Assembly (NCBI GenBank): GCA_034421575.1
Contig: DAOUKG010000036.1
Location: 1-64,000 of the forward strand
DNA length: 64,000 nucleotides
Source: VXLM01 sp034421575
GTDB lineage: Bacteria; Chloroflexota; Dehalococcoidia; Lucifugimonadales; VXLM01
Direction of reading: 5' to 3'
This document shows positions 16,300 through 25,131 of the stretch, piece by piece (position 1 is the stretch's first letter; every line of letters starts with the position of its first letter). The notes beneath the pieces were generated by a model, which saw only the letters and a list, made by a program, of their open reading frames with translations, did not search any database and had not been told where the DNA came from. A program made the position numbers and the translations under genes.

Positions 16300-16372
16300 C
16301 GCAGAACTCCTGTCATTGGGCGCGGGAAGCGCGCAAAGGCTATAGTCCAACTGCCCACGTGTCAACCGGCGG

Positions 16373-16381
16373 TGCTACAAT
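16373..16381 (+). promoter_or_regulatory. Extended -10 promoter of the propeller gene
   Basis: TGCTACAAT (extended -10) ends 15 bp before the ATG at 16397. A start point 6-8 bases downstream would give a leader of only a few bases, so the mRNA may be nearly leaderless. Confidence 0.4.
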
Positions 16382-16396
16382 CAGACATCGAGTCCT

Positions 16397-17554
16397 ATGA
16401 CTGAAATCGCCTACATAAACCAGTCCATGAAGGCCGCCCTCACCAACGATTCGGGGAAGGCGCCGGTTGCCCTCGAAGGTCCAGGAGAGATCCAGACCTG
16501 GCCGACCTGGTCGCCCAACGGCAGGTACGTCGTGTACTCCGCATTTTCGTCGGGCACAAACGGGCACGGGCGGATTGGGGTGTTCCTCCACGACCTTGCC
16601 GACGGGGAGACCCGGCAGACATTCGCCAACGAGCCGGGTTCGGACGGAATAGCCCGGAAGACGCCACACTATGTCCTGTGGTCGCCTGACAGCAAGATGG
16701 TCTCGCTGATCGCGAGGTCGAAGACGGACGGTCTGGCGGCGCTTGTGCACCGGGTCGCAGACCAGAGGCCGCCGACGGCGATCCACGAGGGGTTCCCCCT
16801 GTTCGCCTCATGGTCGAGGAACTCACGGTTCCTCCTCTTTCACTCGGCTGCAGAGCACTACCTCATCGACTTCCAGGGGGAGACGGCGCCGAGACGAATG
16901 CCGGGGGACTCGAGGCTGTACATGAGCCCTTCGTGGTCGCCGAGGGGGGCGGTCATGGCGCTGCTCAGCGAGGGCGAGGAGTACCGCAGCTCGTTGATGG
17001 TCGTCGACGTGGAGAACCTGTCCGCCCAATCGCTGGTGCAGTTCAATGGAAACGGCGCGTTCGTGTGGAGTCCCGACGGCGAGTCCCTAGCATTGACACG
17101 CGAACCCCAAGGGGATTCGAGGTTCTACAACGGCATCTGGCTCGTGTCCCTCGATGGGGCGGAACGCAAGATCGTCCATGACATGGTGCTGGCGTTCTTC
17201 TGGTCGCCGGACGGCAGGCAGATCGCCTACGTCACAACATCGGAGGGAGCGGAAGGCTCGGTCCGCTGGGGGCTGATCAACGTGGAATCCGGGGAAGTAC
17301 GTTACCTGTCCGACTTTCGACCGACAGAGGAGCAGTTGAGCATCTTCATGTTCTTCGACCAGTACGTGCAGTCGCACAATCCCTGGTCTCCGGACGGCTC
17401 CTCGCTCATCTACTGCGGCGCCCTCGGCTATACGAAAGGCCGCGATCCCCTGCCGGGGCTGGACGAGGCGTCGGTCATCATCGAAACCGTGGAGGCGGGG
17501 GAGACTACCGAGGTCGCTCGGGGCATTCTTGGGACGTGGTCGCCGAAGGGCTGA
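16397..17554 (+). CDS. TolB-like beta-propeller protein
   Basis: 385 aa of repeated PD40/WD40-like blades. The signature W(S)P(D/N)G(R/K) recurs: TWSPNGRYVVY, LWSPDSKMV, SWSPRGAVM, VWSPDGESL, FWSPDGRQIAYV, PWSPDGSSLIY and a final WSPKG. The count fits a six- or seven-bladed propeller. No signal peptide is visible, so it seems cytoplasmic, unlike periplasmic TolB. Role is probably protein-protein or ligand binding. It stands alone on + between two - strand runs of TIM-barrel and PHP genes. Confidence 0.75.
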   Translation: MTEIAYINQSMKAALTNDSGKAPVALEGPGEIQTWPTWSPNGRYVVYSAFSSGTNGHGRIGVFLHDLADGETRQTFANEPGSDGIARKTPHYVLWSPDSKMVSLIARSKTDGLAALVHRVADQRPPTAIHEGFPLFASWSRNSRFLLFHSAAEHYLIDFQGETAPRRMPGDSRLYMSPSWSPRGAVMALLSEGEEYRSSLMVVDVENLSAQSLVQFNGNGAFVWSPDGESLALTREPQGDSRFYNGIWLVSLDGAERKIVHDMVLAFFWSPDGRQIAYVTTSEGAEGSVRWGLINVESGEVRYLSDFRPTEEQLSIFMFFDQYVQSHNPWSPDGSSLIYCGALGYTKGRDPLPGLDEASVIIETVEAGETTEVARGILGTWSPKG

Positions 17555-17635
17555 CAGCTACTTTGCTCTGAACACCGGCCCCGTATCGGGGTACCGGGCA
17601 AGCTCTCCGCCGGTATGACGATGAAGGAGGCGGTT

Positions 17636-18478
17636 CTACCGCGCGAAGACGGTGGAGTCTTCTATGACATCCCGCAGGTAGTCGGCGGCCATGGCTATGC
17701 ACGTCTGATCGTCGTACCTGTTGCGGGGAATGTCGCCGCCCTCGAAGACTATGGAAATCGCGCCGTTGAAGTCGACGTCTCGGAGGATGCGAAGGAAGCG
17801 TGGGTAGTCCATCCATTCCTCGAACCCGTTGTCGATCTTGTATATCTTGGCTCGGACTCCCGTTGCGTAGGGGGCCACCCGCTTGTGGTAGGCCTCGTAA
17901 ATGTCGAGTTCGGTGTTGTACCAGCCCCGGGGGGAACCTCCACGCGCGCCCTCCCACTGCCCCGAGTCGAGGATGTACGTGAAGTTCTTCCGGCCCACGT
18001 CTCGCAGGATCCGCAGCACCTGGTTGGCGTTCATGGCGAAGCTGCCATGGTTATGGTTCTGGAGCGAAACGACGACGCCACGCTCGCCACAGTAGTCGGC
18101 CAGCTCCTGGAAGTCCTCGATCATCGGTTCCCAGAAGCGTTCCTGCTCTTCGACGGTGTCCGGCCACTTGTGTCGCGCGAAGACGTGGAGGACCTGCGCT
18201 CCGATAAATGCGGCGGAGTCGGCATCGCCTTTCGCGCGAGCCAGGCGCTGCCCCCGCATCTCCTCAGGGCCCACAAGGCTCACGCCCGATGCGAAGTACC
18301 CGATAGGCAGGCCTGCCCGCAGGCAGTGGAGCTTCGTACGCCTGAGGAATTCCGGCGTCTGCAGTTCGGTCATTATCAAGAGATCGATCATGTCGAGGCC
18401 GATATCGCGGGCAAAGTCGATGAGGCCCGGATAGGCGTCCTCAGTCTGTCCTCGCGCCATGTATGAGAGCTTTATCAC
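17636..18478 (-). CDS. Xylose-isomerase-like TIM-barrel protein, paralogue 2
   Basis: 280 aa, paralogous to the genes at 13527 and 18522. Shared landmarks: MIKLSYMARG at the N-terminus, WPDTVEEQERFWEPMIEDF, SLQNHNHGSFAMN, LDSGQW and SIVFEGGDIPRNR. The early part diverges most (LLIMTELQTPEFL replaces the DFHLGGMPRD segment), which suggests a different substrate. It follows paralogue 3 by 43 bp, so they probably share a transcript. Reaction unknown. Confidence 0.77.
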   Translation of the reverse strand: MIKLSYMARGQTEDAYPGLIDFARDIGLDMIDLLIMTELQTPEFLRRTKLHCLRAGLPIGYFASGVSLVGPEEMRGQRLARAKGDADSAAFIGAQVLHVFARHKWPDTVEEQERFWEPMIEDFQELADYCGERGVVVSLQNHNHGSFAMNANQVLRILRDVGRKNFTYILDSGQWEGARGGSPRGWYNTELDIYEAYHKRVAPYATGVRAKIYKIDNGFEEWMDYPRFLRILRDVDFNGAISIVFEGGDIPRNRYDDQTCIAMAADYLRDVIEDSTVFAR

Positions 18479-18521
18479 TGCCTGTCGCCTTCTTCGTTCG
18501 TGGTCCTTCGCCGTTTCATCA

Positions 18522-19358
18522 TCAGTGATACAGGTACGCCAGCGCCATCACGTCGCGCAGGTGGCCGGCGGCCAGTCTTATGCACTCTTCCATGTCGACA
18601 CGATTGCGGGGAGGCTGGCCTCCCTCGAACACGATTGACACCGTGCCGTTGAAGTCGTGCTGCCGCAGAATCTTGAATATGCGCGGATAGTCGAGCCACT
18701 CCTCCCAGCCGTTGTCGATCTTGTAGATCTTGGCCCGGACCAGCGTCGTGTGCGCGGCCACGCGCTCCATGTAGTCGCGATAGATGTCGACGTTCAGGTC
18801 GCGCCACCCTCGCGGGGAACCACCGACGGCACCCTGCCACTGCCCTGTGTCCATGATGTAGGTGAAGTTGGGCCTGTCTACGTCGCTGAGAATTCTCAGC
18901 ACCTGGTCGGCGTTCATGGCAAAGCTGCCATGATTGTGATTCTGGAGTCCTATCACGACGCCTTTCGCCGCCGCATAGTCGGAAATTATCTGAAAATCCT
19001 CGATCATGGGGCCCCAGAAGCGCTCCTGCTCCTCCACGGTGTCGGGCCACTTGTATCTCGCGAATACCCGGAGCATTTGCGCGCCGATGAGCGCGGCGGT
19101 GTCCACGTCCCGGCGGCCAACACCGAGCCGGTCGGCACGCTCCTCCAGAGGTCCGACGAATTTGCCGCCGCCGAGGTATCCGATCAGCAGGCCCGCATCG
19201 ACGCACATGGTCTTGATCTTGGTGATGAATGCCGGGTCGCGGGGCATCCCGCTGAGGTGGAAGTCGATGACGTCCAGCCCGGTCTCACCGGCAAACTGCA
19301 CCTGACGCTCGAAAACGGCGGCGTCGGTCGCTCGTGCCATCCAACTCAGCTTCATCAT
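18522..19358 (-). CDS. Xylose-isomerase-like TIM-barrel protein, paralogue 3
   Basis: 278 aa, closest by eye to the 13527 gene: MMKLSWMARATDAAVFE, DVIDFHLSGMPRD, GYLGGGKFVGPLEE, WPDTVEEQERFWGPMIEDF, GLQNHNHGSFAMN, MDTGQWQGAVGGSPRGW and SIVFEGGQPPRNR. The Glu and Asp residues that would bind metal are kept. It lies downstream of an ABC solute-binding lipoprotein gene, suggesting import and processing of the same class of compound, which is inference from position. Confidence 0.77.
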   Translation of the reverse strand: MMKLSWMARATDAAVFERQVQFAGETGLDVIDFHLSGMPRDPAFITKIKTMCVDAGLLIGYLGGGKFVGPLEERADRLGVGRRDVDTAALIGAQMLRVFARYKWPDTVEEQERFWGPMIEDFQIISDYAAAKGVVIGLQNHNHGSFAMNADQVLRILSDVDRPNFTYIMDTGQWQGAVGGSPRGWRDLNVDIYRDYMERVAAHTTLVRAKIYKIDNGWEEWLDYPRIFKILRQHDFNGTVSIVFEGGQPPRNRVDMEECIRLAAGHLRDVMALAYLYH

Positions 19359-19525
19359 GGCGTGTTCACCATCGCGTCTTGGACTCCAAACCGGCTGTCC
19401 CCGGTGAGTATAACACCGCTCCCTCGCAGGAATGGCGCTGCGCGCAAATCATATCAGCCTGTGACTGCAGGCGCATACGACCGTAGACGTATGCGCCGGT
19501 CGAGTCAGTTTAAAGAGCGCAAGCA

Positions 19526-20728
19526 CTACTGAGTGGGAGCGGGGCCCAGGACCTTGTAACCCAGGTTGTCGTCGTTACGCTCCGCCGTCGGCAGGACCTC
19601 GACAACGACGTTGGACAGACCTACGACGTCGCCGTTTTCGTCGAAGCTGTAGTTGTCCCCGATGGCGCCGCTGTGAGTCAGACCGTACAGACAGTCGCGG
19701 AAACCGTCCGCGTCCTGATCGTCGCCCGTCTGCTCCAGGCAGGCCGCGGCGATGTAGACGTCGTCGTAGGCGGAACCCTGGAACCATGGCAGCGTCGCAA
19801 CACCTCCAAAGCGAGCCTTGAAGTTCTCGAGGAACTTCCTGCCGGTGTCGCTGTCAAGATCCGGGTTGGGGATAATCGCCTTCAGTCCCGTCGCGGCGTC
19901 TCCGGCGATGCTCAATGCCTCGGGCGCGGTGGGCACGATCTCGGAGTAGATGGGGCCATCGTAGCCGAGCTCGTGGGACTGCTTGATGATGGTGCCGCCA
20001 GATGCCTCGCCCTGAGCAGCCAGCAAGATGGCATCGGGCTCTTCGCTTATCAACTTGGTCAACTGTGTGCGGAAGTCGATGACATCCGATGAATAGCCTT
20101 CGGCCGCCAGTACCGAGCCGCCCAGCTTCTCGAACTGTGCAACCGCCGTCCGTCGCGTTCCCTCGGCGTAGTCGGTGGACTCGGTGATGGTGACGATATT
20201 GCGTATTCCGTCGGCCCACATGGTGTTGCCCATGTCAACACCGAGCCTCGCGTCGTTTATGGCCGTCCGGAAAATGTAGTCGCCCGCCTCGGCAATGTCG
20301 GGGCTCGTCGCCGATGCTGAGAGCATGACGACGCCGTCCTTCTCCGCCAGAGGCGCCGCTCCCAGCATCGCGCCGCTGCAGGTGGTGCCGAGGATGATCT
20401 TGACTCCATCCACAGCGGTCAGCTTTTTATAGGCCGTGATAGCATCTTGCGCCGCGCACTTGGAGTCTTCGATGATGAGCTTCAGCTCTCGCCCGTTGAT
20501 GCCTCCCGCCGCGTTGATCTCCTCGACGGCCAGCAGCTTCGCATCGCGAACCGGATTGCCGTATGACTCGGCGACCCCGGTAAGAGCGTCCATCGCCCCG
20601 ATGACGAACGGCTCGGCGGAAACCGGCGTGTTAGTGGGTTCCGGCGCGGGAGTAGGGTCTGCATCCGAGCCGCAGGCAAGAACAAATATCGCCGGTAGAC
20701 AAACCAAAAAAGCAAACTTCCAAGACAT
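19526..20728 (-). CDS. ABC transporter substrate-binding lipoprotein (branched-chain amino acid/amide type)
   Basis: 400 aa from the ATG at 20728, chosen because it begins a lipoprotein signal (MSWKFAFLVCLPAIFVLAC, lipobox VLAC). After a Pro/Thr-rich linker comes a periplasmic-binding fold type I (LivJ-like): IGAMDALTGVAESYG, EINAAGGINGRELKLI, LGTTCSGAMLGAAPLAE, SASATSPDI and the later AYDDVYIAA. No permease or ATPase genes lie adjacent, so it must work with a transporter encoded elsewhere or as a receptor. Ligand unknown. Confidence 0.85.
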   Translation of the reverse strand: MSWKFAFLVCLPAIFVLACGSDADPTPAPEPTNTPVSAEPFVIGAMDALTGVAESYGNPVRDAKLLAVEEINAAGGINGRELKLIIEDSKCAAQDAITAYKKLTAVDGVKIILGTTCSGAMLGAAPLAEKDGVVMLSASATSPDIAEAGDYIFRTAINDARLGVDMGNTMWADGIRNIVTITESTDYAEGTRRTAVAQFEKLGGSVLAAEGYSSDVIDFRTQLTKLISEEPDAILLAAQGEASGGTIIKQSHELGYDGPIYSEIVPTAPEALSIAGDAATGLKAIIPNPDLDSDTGRKFLENFKARFGGVATLPWFQGSAYDDVYIAAACLEQTGDDQDADGFRDCLYGLTHSGAIGDNYSFDENGDVVGLSNVVVEVLPTAERNDDNLGYKVLGPAPTQ

Positions 20729-20999
20729 CGTTGCCAATTCTCCTATCCAGTCGACTCTAGTCTGCGAAATCCTCGTGTTTCGTGAATGAGTATCGCATGG
20801 TTTCATTCGAAATTGGACCCTATTTTGAACATGGCGAAAATGTAGCAATCGAGCCGAGCGGTGTCAACGCTTCTTTCGGTCAACTTGTATTGCAAAAACT
20901 AATCTCCGCTCAACAAGACACTCTTCCCGATGAGGGTTGATGTTCGGACATCGGAGTCCGTGTGAGCGACTGCGCTAGGAGCAAACGCGAGCCGGAGAG

Positions 21000-21143
21000 C
21001 TAGTGTCCTGTCTCGTAAGTTCATCGTATTATCGGGGGTAGTCTTGTAGAGGGCGGAGTCTGGATTCCGGCCTTCGCCGGAATGACGAACGAGCGTCGAT
21101 GGTCGTCGCATTTATTCAACGAACTTCAGAAACGGGACACTAG
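21000..21143. mobile_element. MITE family 3 with CTAG target duplication
   Basis: Element 21004-21139 (136 bp) flanked by CTAG on both sides (21000-21003, 21140-21143). The terminal inverted repeats match at 15 of 19 positions (TGTCCTGTCTCGTAAGTTC against TGTCCCGTTTCTGAAGTTC). The shared palindrome is at 21060-21087. No coding capacity. Confidence 0.82.
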
Positions 21144-21250
21144 TCGTCACGAAATTGCGTCCCTCTCTTCCACCATGAATATGCAAAATGGCTCTATTTC
21201 CCGTAATATTTGCGCGTTCGCACTTGATCATGAATCAAGGAGTTGAAGTG

Positions 21251-21997
21251 ATGAGAGGCACAAATACGCTTGGTCGCGCAATGTGGGTCATCGTTGCGAC
21301 GGTGGCTCTCCTGTTCCCTGCCACCTCGTGCGGCGGCGAGTCAACGCCAACTCCCACGCCAGCGCCGGTCTTGAGGGACGTGCTAACTTCGGCCGGTGAG
21401 AATCTGGCCGCCATGTCATCGGCCAGATTCGGCATGGTCGACGAAAAGGAAACGGGCGTCAAATTCTTCGGAACGACGTTCAAGAGCATGGAAGCGGAAG
21501 TGAAGCCTCCCAACAGCTTCTGGATGCTGGTGGACGTGGTGAGTCCGGCCTTTGGATTTGTTCAAATCGAGATGATGGCCGTCGGGGAGGAAGCCTTCAT
21601 CAAGCTCTCCGAGGAAGCGCCGTGGACCCCCTTGCCCCCCGACGAACTGCCTTTCAATCTCGGGGGAGTGGGCGTGAATTTGCGCGACGTACTCTTTACC
21701 GTTAGGGACGGGGACGGCGCCATCACGGGCGTCGAGTCCGTGATGGGCGCCCGAACAATTCGCGTCGAGGGGACTATTTCCTCAGAGCGGATGTCGGACC
21801 TCATTACGTTGGTGGACCCCGATCATACAGTGGCCCTGACTTTGTGGATTGACGAAACCGATCATCTCTTGCGGCAGATGCGGTTAGCGGGCCAACTCTT
21901 CGACGACGACGGCCCCGAAACCACCCGACTCTTCACCATCGACGACATCGACGTCCCGGTCGAAATCGAAATTCCGGACATAGGATCCGGTCAGTGA
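21251..21997 (+). CDS. LppX/LprG-like lipoprotein
   Basis: 248 aa from the ATG at 21251; the longer frame gives no better signal. Lipoprotein signal with hydrophobic core WVIVATVALLFPATSC, then a Thr/Pro-rich linker and an LppX_LprAFG-type domain (about 40-245) with SSARFGMVDEKETG, FGTTFKSMEAEVKPP, IRVEGTISSE and the closing VEIEIPD. In mycobacteria LprG carries acylated glycolipids or triacylglycerol and works with an MFS pump encoded next to it. Here the stop also overlaps an MFS gene (ATGA), the same architecture. Probably an extracytoplasmic lipid carrier; the ligand is inferred only. Confidence 0.8.
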   Translation: MRGTNTLGRAMWVIVATVALLFPATSCGGESTPTPTPAPVLRDVLTSAGENLAAMSSARFGMVDEKETGVKFFGTTFKSMEAEVKPPNSFWMLVDVVSPAFGFVQIEMMAVGEEAFIKLSEEAPWTPLPPDELPFNLGGVGVNLRDVLFTVRDGDGAITGVESVMGARTIRVEGTISSERMSDLITLVDPDHTVALTLWIDETDHLLRQMRLAGQLFDDDGPETTRLFTIDDIDVPVEIEIPDIGSGQ

Positions 21998-23457
21998 TCG
22001 ACCTTAGACATCTCCTCGCTTCCCGGGGTTCTTCGCAGTCGGTTGTGTTGGGCATCATTTGCTTGGCGGTATTCTCGACCGCCCTCGACCAGACGGTTGT
22101 AGTCGCCGCCTTGCCGACGGTGATGGTAGACCTCGAGATCCCCCTTACCGACCTGGATAGGGCCTCATGGATCATAACCGCGTTTCTGGTCAGCTACACG
22201 GTGACCATGCCGTTGGCCGGTCGCCTGTCCGACGTCTATGGCCGCGTCAGGATGTTCCAATGGGCGCTCGTTGTGTTCGCGATCGGATCAGCGTTTGTGG
22301 CGATTTCGCCCAACTTCTATTGGGTTGTGCCGGCCAGAGTATTTCAGGCCATTGGGGGCGGCGCCACGGTCCCCATAGGTCTAGCTATGGCAGTGGCGGC
22401 CGTATCGCCTGAGAGAAGGGGAATTGCAATAGGACTCGTGGCCGCGGCGGCGGAAGCCGGGTCCGTCGTCGGCCCTCTCTATGGAGGCGCCATCATCGAG
22501 TGGATCGGCTGGCGATGGATATTCTGGTTTGACGTGCCCCAAAGCCTCCTGCTGATAGCGCTTTTGGCCGTCTTGCCGAACCGTCCCAACCCGGCAGCGA
22601 AGATGGACTATTTCGGGGCGTTGATGCTCGGAGCGGCGCTCACCGTCCTGACCATGGCGCTGGCCCAGAGGAGCATCTTCACCATGGAGTCGATCTATCC
22701 GTACTTGACGGTGCTCGCCGGAGTCCTTCTTGTCGGCGTACTGGTCGTGGCGGAGAGGAAGGCGGTCCAGCCTCTGTTGGCATCTTTCCTGTACACCTCG
22801 AGGGCGTTCGTTTCGGCCAACATCGCCCAGTTCCTGGTTGGAGTCGCCTTGATCATGGCCCTGGTATGCGTGCCGCTCATGGCGGCCACCATCATGGAGA
22901 AGCAGCCATTAGTGAGCGCGCTTCACCTGGTGCGTCTAACGGCCGCGATTCCCGTGGGAGCGGTGGTGGGCGGTTACATACTTCGCTGGGCGGGGGTGAG
23001 ACCGGTCTGCATAACGGGCCTTGTGTTCATAGGTGCTGGGCTGCTGTTCATGAGTGGCTGGGAAACGGAAGTTGATGAGCTCAGGCTGACCCTCCCCCTG
23101 ATCGCGGCGGGGCTGGGATTTGGGCTGGTCATCCCACCGATAGGCGTCAGCGCCCTGAGCGCGGCGCCCAGCGACTACTGGGGAGCCGCGGCCTCCCTGA
23201 TCACGGCGTCGCGGATGATCGGGATGGCATTGGGACTGGCGGCATTGTCCGCATGGGGAATAGAGCGTTTCTACAGCCTGGCGTCCCACGTGACGCCCAG
23301 CGAGTCATACGAGGCGACCGAGGCCGTCCTGATCGACGCCGGTGTGACGGTGTTCCAGAACCTCTTCATGATCGCGGGATTCCTGTCGCTCCTTGCCATT
23401 CTCCCCGCCCTGCTGATGAAGCCTGAGGAAATGGAAGAAGTGCCCGGTTTTCTGTGA
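21994..23457 (+). CDS. MFS exporter of the DHA2 (14-TM) type, P55-like
   Basis: 487 aa and strongly hydrophobic, with about 14 membrane segments. DHA2 hallmarks: LDQTVVVAALPTVMVDL in the first helix, WIITAFLVSYTVTMPLAGRL with the DVYGR loop between helices 2 and 3, and WRWIFWFDVP. It overlaps the LprG-like lipoprotein gene by 4 bp, mirroring the mycobacterial lprG-Rv1410c pair. The likely role is export of a lipid or hydrophobic compound handed to the lipoprotein. The motif alone cannot exclude a drug pump. Confidence 0.85.
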   Translation: MIDLRHLLASRGSSQSVVLGIICLAVFSTALDQTVVVAALPTVMVDLEIPLTDLDRASWIITAFLVSYTVTMPLAGRLSDVYGRVRMFQWALVVFAIGSAFVAISPNFYWVVPARVFQAIGGGATVPIGLAMAVAAVSPERRGIAIGLVAAAAEAGSVVGPLYGGAIIEWIGWRWIFWFDVPQSLLLIALLAVLPNRPNPAAKMDYFGALMLGAALTVLTMALAQRSIFTMESIYPYLTVLAGVLLVGVLVVAERKAVQPLLASFLYTSRAFVSANIAQFLVGVALIMALVCVPLMAATIMEKQPLVSALHLVRLTAAIPVGAVVGGYILRWAGVRPVCITGLVFIGAGLLFMSGWETEVDELRLTLPLIAAGLGFGLVIPPIGVSALSAAPSDYWGAAASLITASRMIGMALGLAALSAWGIERFYSLASHVTPSESYEATEAVLIDAGVTVFQNLFMIAGFLSLLAILPALLMKPEEMEEVPGFL

Positions 23458-23714
23458 GGTGGTGACGACCTGAGAAGAAACCGCGTTCACCCTAAGCCTA
23501 TCGAAGGGCGCGCGGGGCGTAACGCTGCTCACCTCGAACGGTTTCGGGCGGCTTATTGGACAACCCTCTGTAGCGATCAGGGCCGAAGATCGCTGTGTCG
23601 TTTCGGACATGGTGGAATGGCTGAAGAGCGGCGAGACAGCCGAGTCGATGGCTGACCGGCAAACGAGGGCGGTGGAAGACTCAGGCGCATGAGCGAACAG
23701 CAAGGCGAAGGATA
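23458..23714. other. Intergenic gap with repeat fragments
   Basis: 257 bp without a convincing gene. It contains GTTCACCCTAAGCCTATCGA (about 23485-23504), a variant of the dispersed CCTTCGACAGGCTCAGG repeat in reverse orientation, and GGGGCGTAACGCTGCTCA shared with 57694-57711. Confidence 0.55.
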
Positions 23715-25073
23715 ATGGTGCGGCGAATTGCCATCGTTGGTGGTGGCATATCGGGACTGGGGGCGGCATGGGCGATCCACCATCACCCCGACAGGTTCGA
23801 CTTCCGCCTGTTCGAGGCCCAGGAACAGATTGGCGGAAACGCCTTCACGGCCGACATGCCGCAGGATGACGGCAGCACGATACCCTTCGACATTTCCGTC
23901 ACCGCCTGCATTCCGTCGGTGTATGACCACATCATTCTGCTGATGGAACAGTTCGGCATCGAGTTGGTCGACACCAAATTCAGCTACAGCGTGAAGTATG
24001 GCGACCTGCTGTACGCCCATGATTTCGATTCGGAAATCAGGGAAGACCTCTGGGATGAGATTGCGAAGTTCCAACGACTCCTGAGACGTTTGCACAGGAT
24101 TGGCTGGCTGACCCGTTCGCAGTCGAAGCTGCTGAACGCCCTCAACCCCTTCAACTACATCAGCATGGGGATGGTCCTGAAGCTGGGAAGGTTCTCCGAT
24201 GATTTCCGGTACAAGATACTGAAGCCCATGTTCGTGAATTTCCTGATGGCTACGGACGTGCTGTCCATGCCAGCGGCACTCTTCGCGCGGTATCTCGAAT
24301 TCTTCGATATCGAGTCCGCCACGCCTATGCAGACATGGGACAGGGGAACACGGCGCATCTACGAGAACCTGTCCGCCGATTTTCGGGACAATATCTACCT
24401 CAATCGGCCCGTCCGCAAGGTGTATAGACGGGAGGACCATGTTGAGATCGAGGACGAAAAGGGCGTACGGGAGACGTTTGACGAGGTGATATTCGCCTGC
24501 AACGCGAACCAGACACTTGAGATCATCGACAAGCCCTCTTTCTGGGAGCGCTACATACTGTCGTCGGTGCGGTATGACGTCGATCTTCATCACAACGCGG
24601 TCGTGCATTCCGACTCCTCGGTGCTGCCGGACAACGAAGCAAAGCCCCTGGCAACGCGGAGCAATCATATTGAGCAGTACGGCGAACGACCGGACAACTA
24701 CGAGATCACGTATATCATGCACAACCAGCAGCCATGGGCCCACGAGTCGGACAAGCCCTGCCTGGTTACCTACAACGCCACCAGCCGAATCGACGAACGA
24801 AAGATAATCAAGAGGCGGTCGTTTCAACACATCATCCACGACGTGCGTCACGTTGTACTGCTGGTCAACCTCTTCCGCTTCATTCAAGGCAGGCGACGAA
24901 CGTGGCACTGCGGCGCGCACACACTCGTCAACAGCCAGGAGACCTGCTTTATCACGGGGCTCGCCGCCGCAAGGCAGCTTGGAGCGGACTACCCTTTCGA
25001 CGATGAGGCAGCGAGACGCTCCTTCAATTACTACGGGAGCATATTGTACGGCTCGCGATTCAGGAAGGCGTAG
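23715..25073 (+). CDS. FAD/NAD-binding oxidoreductase (COG2907, amine-oxidase fold)
   Basis: 452 aa. The dinucleotide-binding loop IAIVGGGISGLGAAWA (5-20) is followed by FEAQEQIGGNAFT, the flavin-amine-oxidase-type opening. The family (COG2907-like) often neighbours cyclopropane/SAM-dependent lipid methyltransferase genes and acts on fatty acyl or isoprenoid lipids; desaturases of the phytoene type share the fold. It ends near a Rieske oxygenase gene on the opposite strand and lies in the same lipid island as a P450 and a sterol-methyltransferase-like gene. Reaction unknown; a desaturation or isomerisation of a lipid is a guess from context. Confidence 0.75.
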   Translation: MVRRIAIVGGGISGLGAAWAIHHHPDRFDFRLFEAQEQIGGNAFTADMPQDDGSTIPFDISVTACIPSVYDHIILLMEQFGIELVDTKFSYSVKYGDLLYAHDFDSEIREDLWDEIAKFQRLLRRLHRIGWLTRSQSKLLNALNPFNYISMGMVLKLGRFSDDFRYKILKPMFVNFLMATDVLSMPAALFARYLEFFDIESATPMQTWDRGTRRIYENLSADFRDNIYLNRPVRKVYRREDHVEIEDEKGVRETFDEVIFACNANQTLEIIDKPSFWERYILSSVRYDVDLHHNAVVHSDSSVLPDNEAKPLATRSNHIEQYGERPDNYEITYIMHNQQPWAHESDKPCLVTYNATSRIDERKIIKRRSFQHIIHDVRHVVLLVNLFRFIQGRRRTWHCGAHTLVNSQETCFITGLAAARQLGADYPFDDEAARRSFNYYGSILYGSRFRKA

Positions 25074-25131
25074 CGCTAACCGCCACGGGGATCCTTGCCG
25101 GCTCTGAGGTTGAGACAGCTAGAGAAAGCCC

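Noticed and set aside
20899..21111. 70-aa open frame on - over MITE family 3
   Set aside because: It is a translation of the palindrome (typical RHSGEGRNP peptide) and has no support as a gene.
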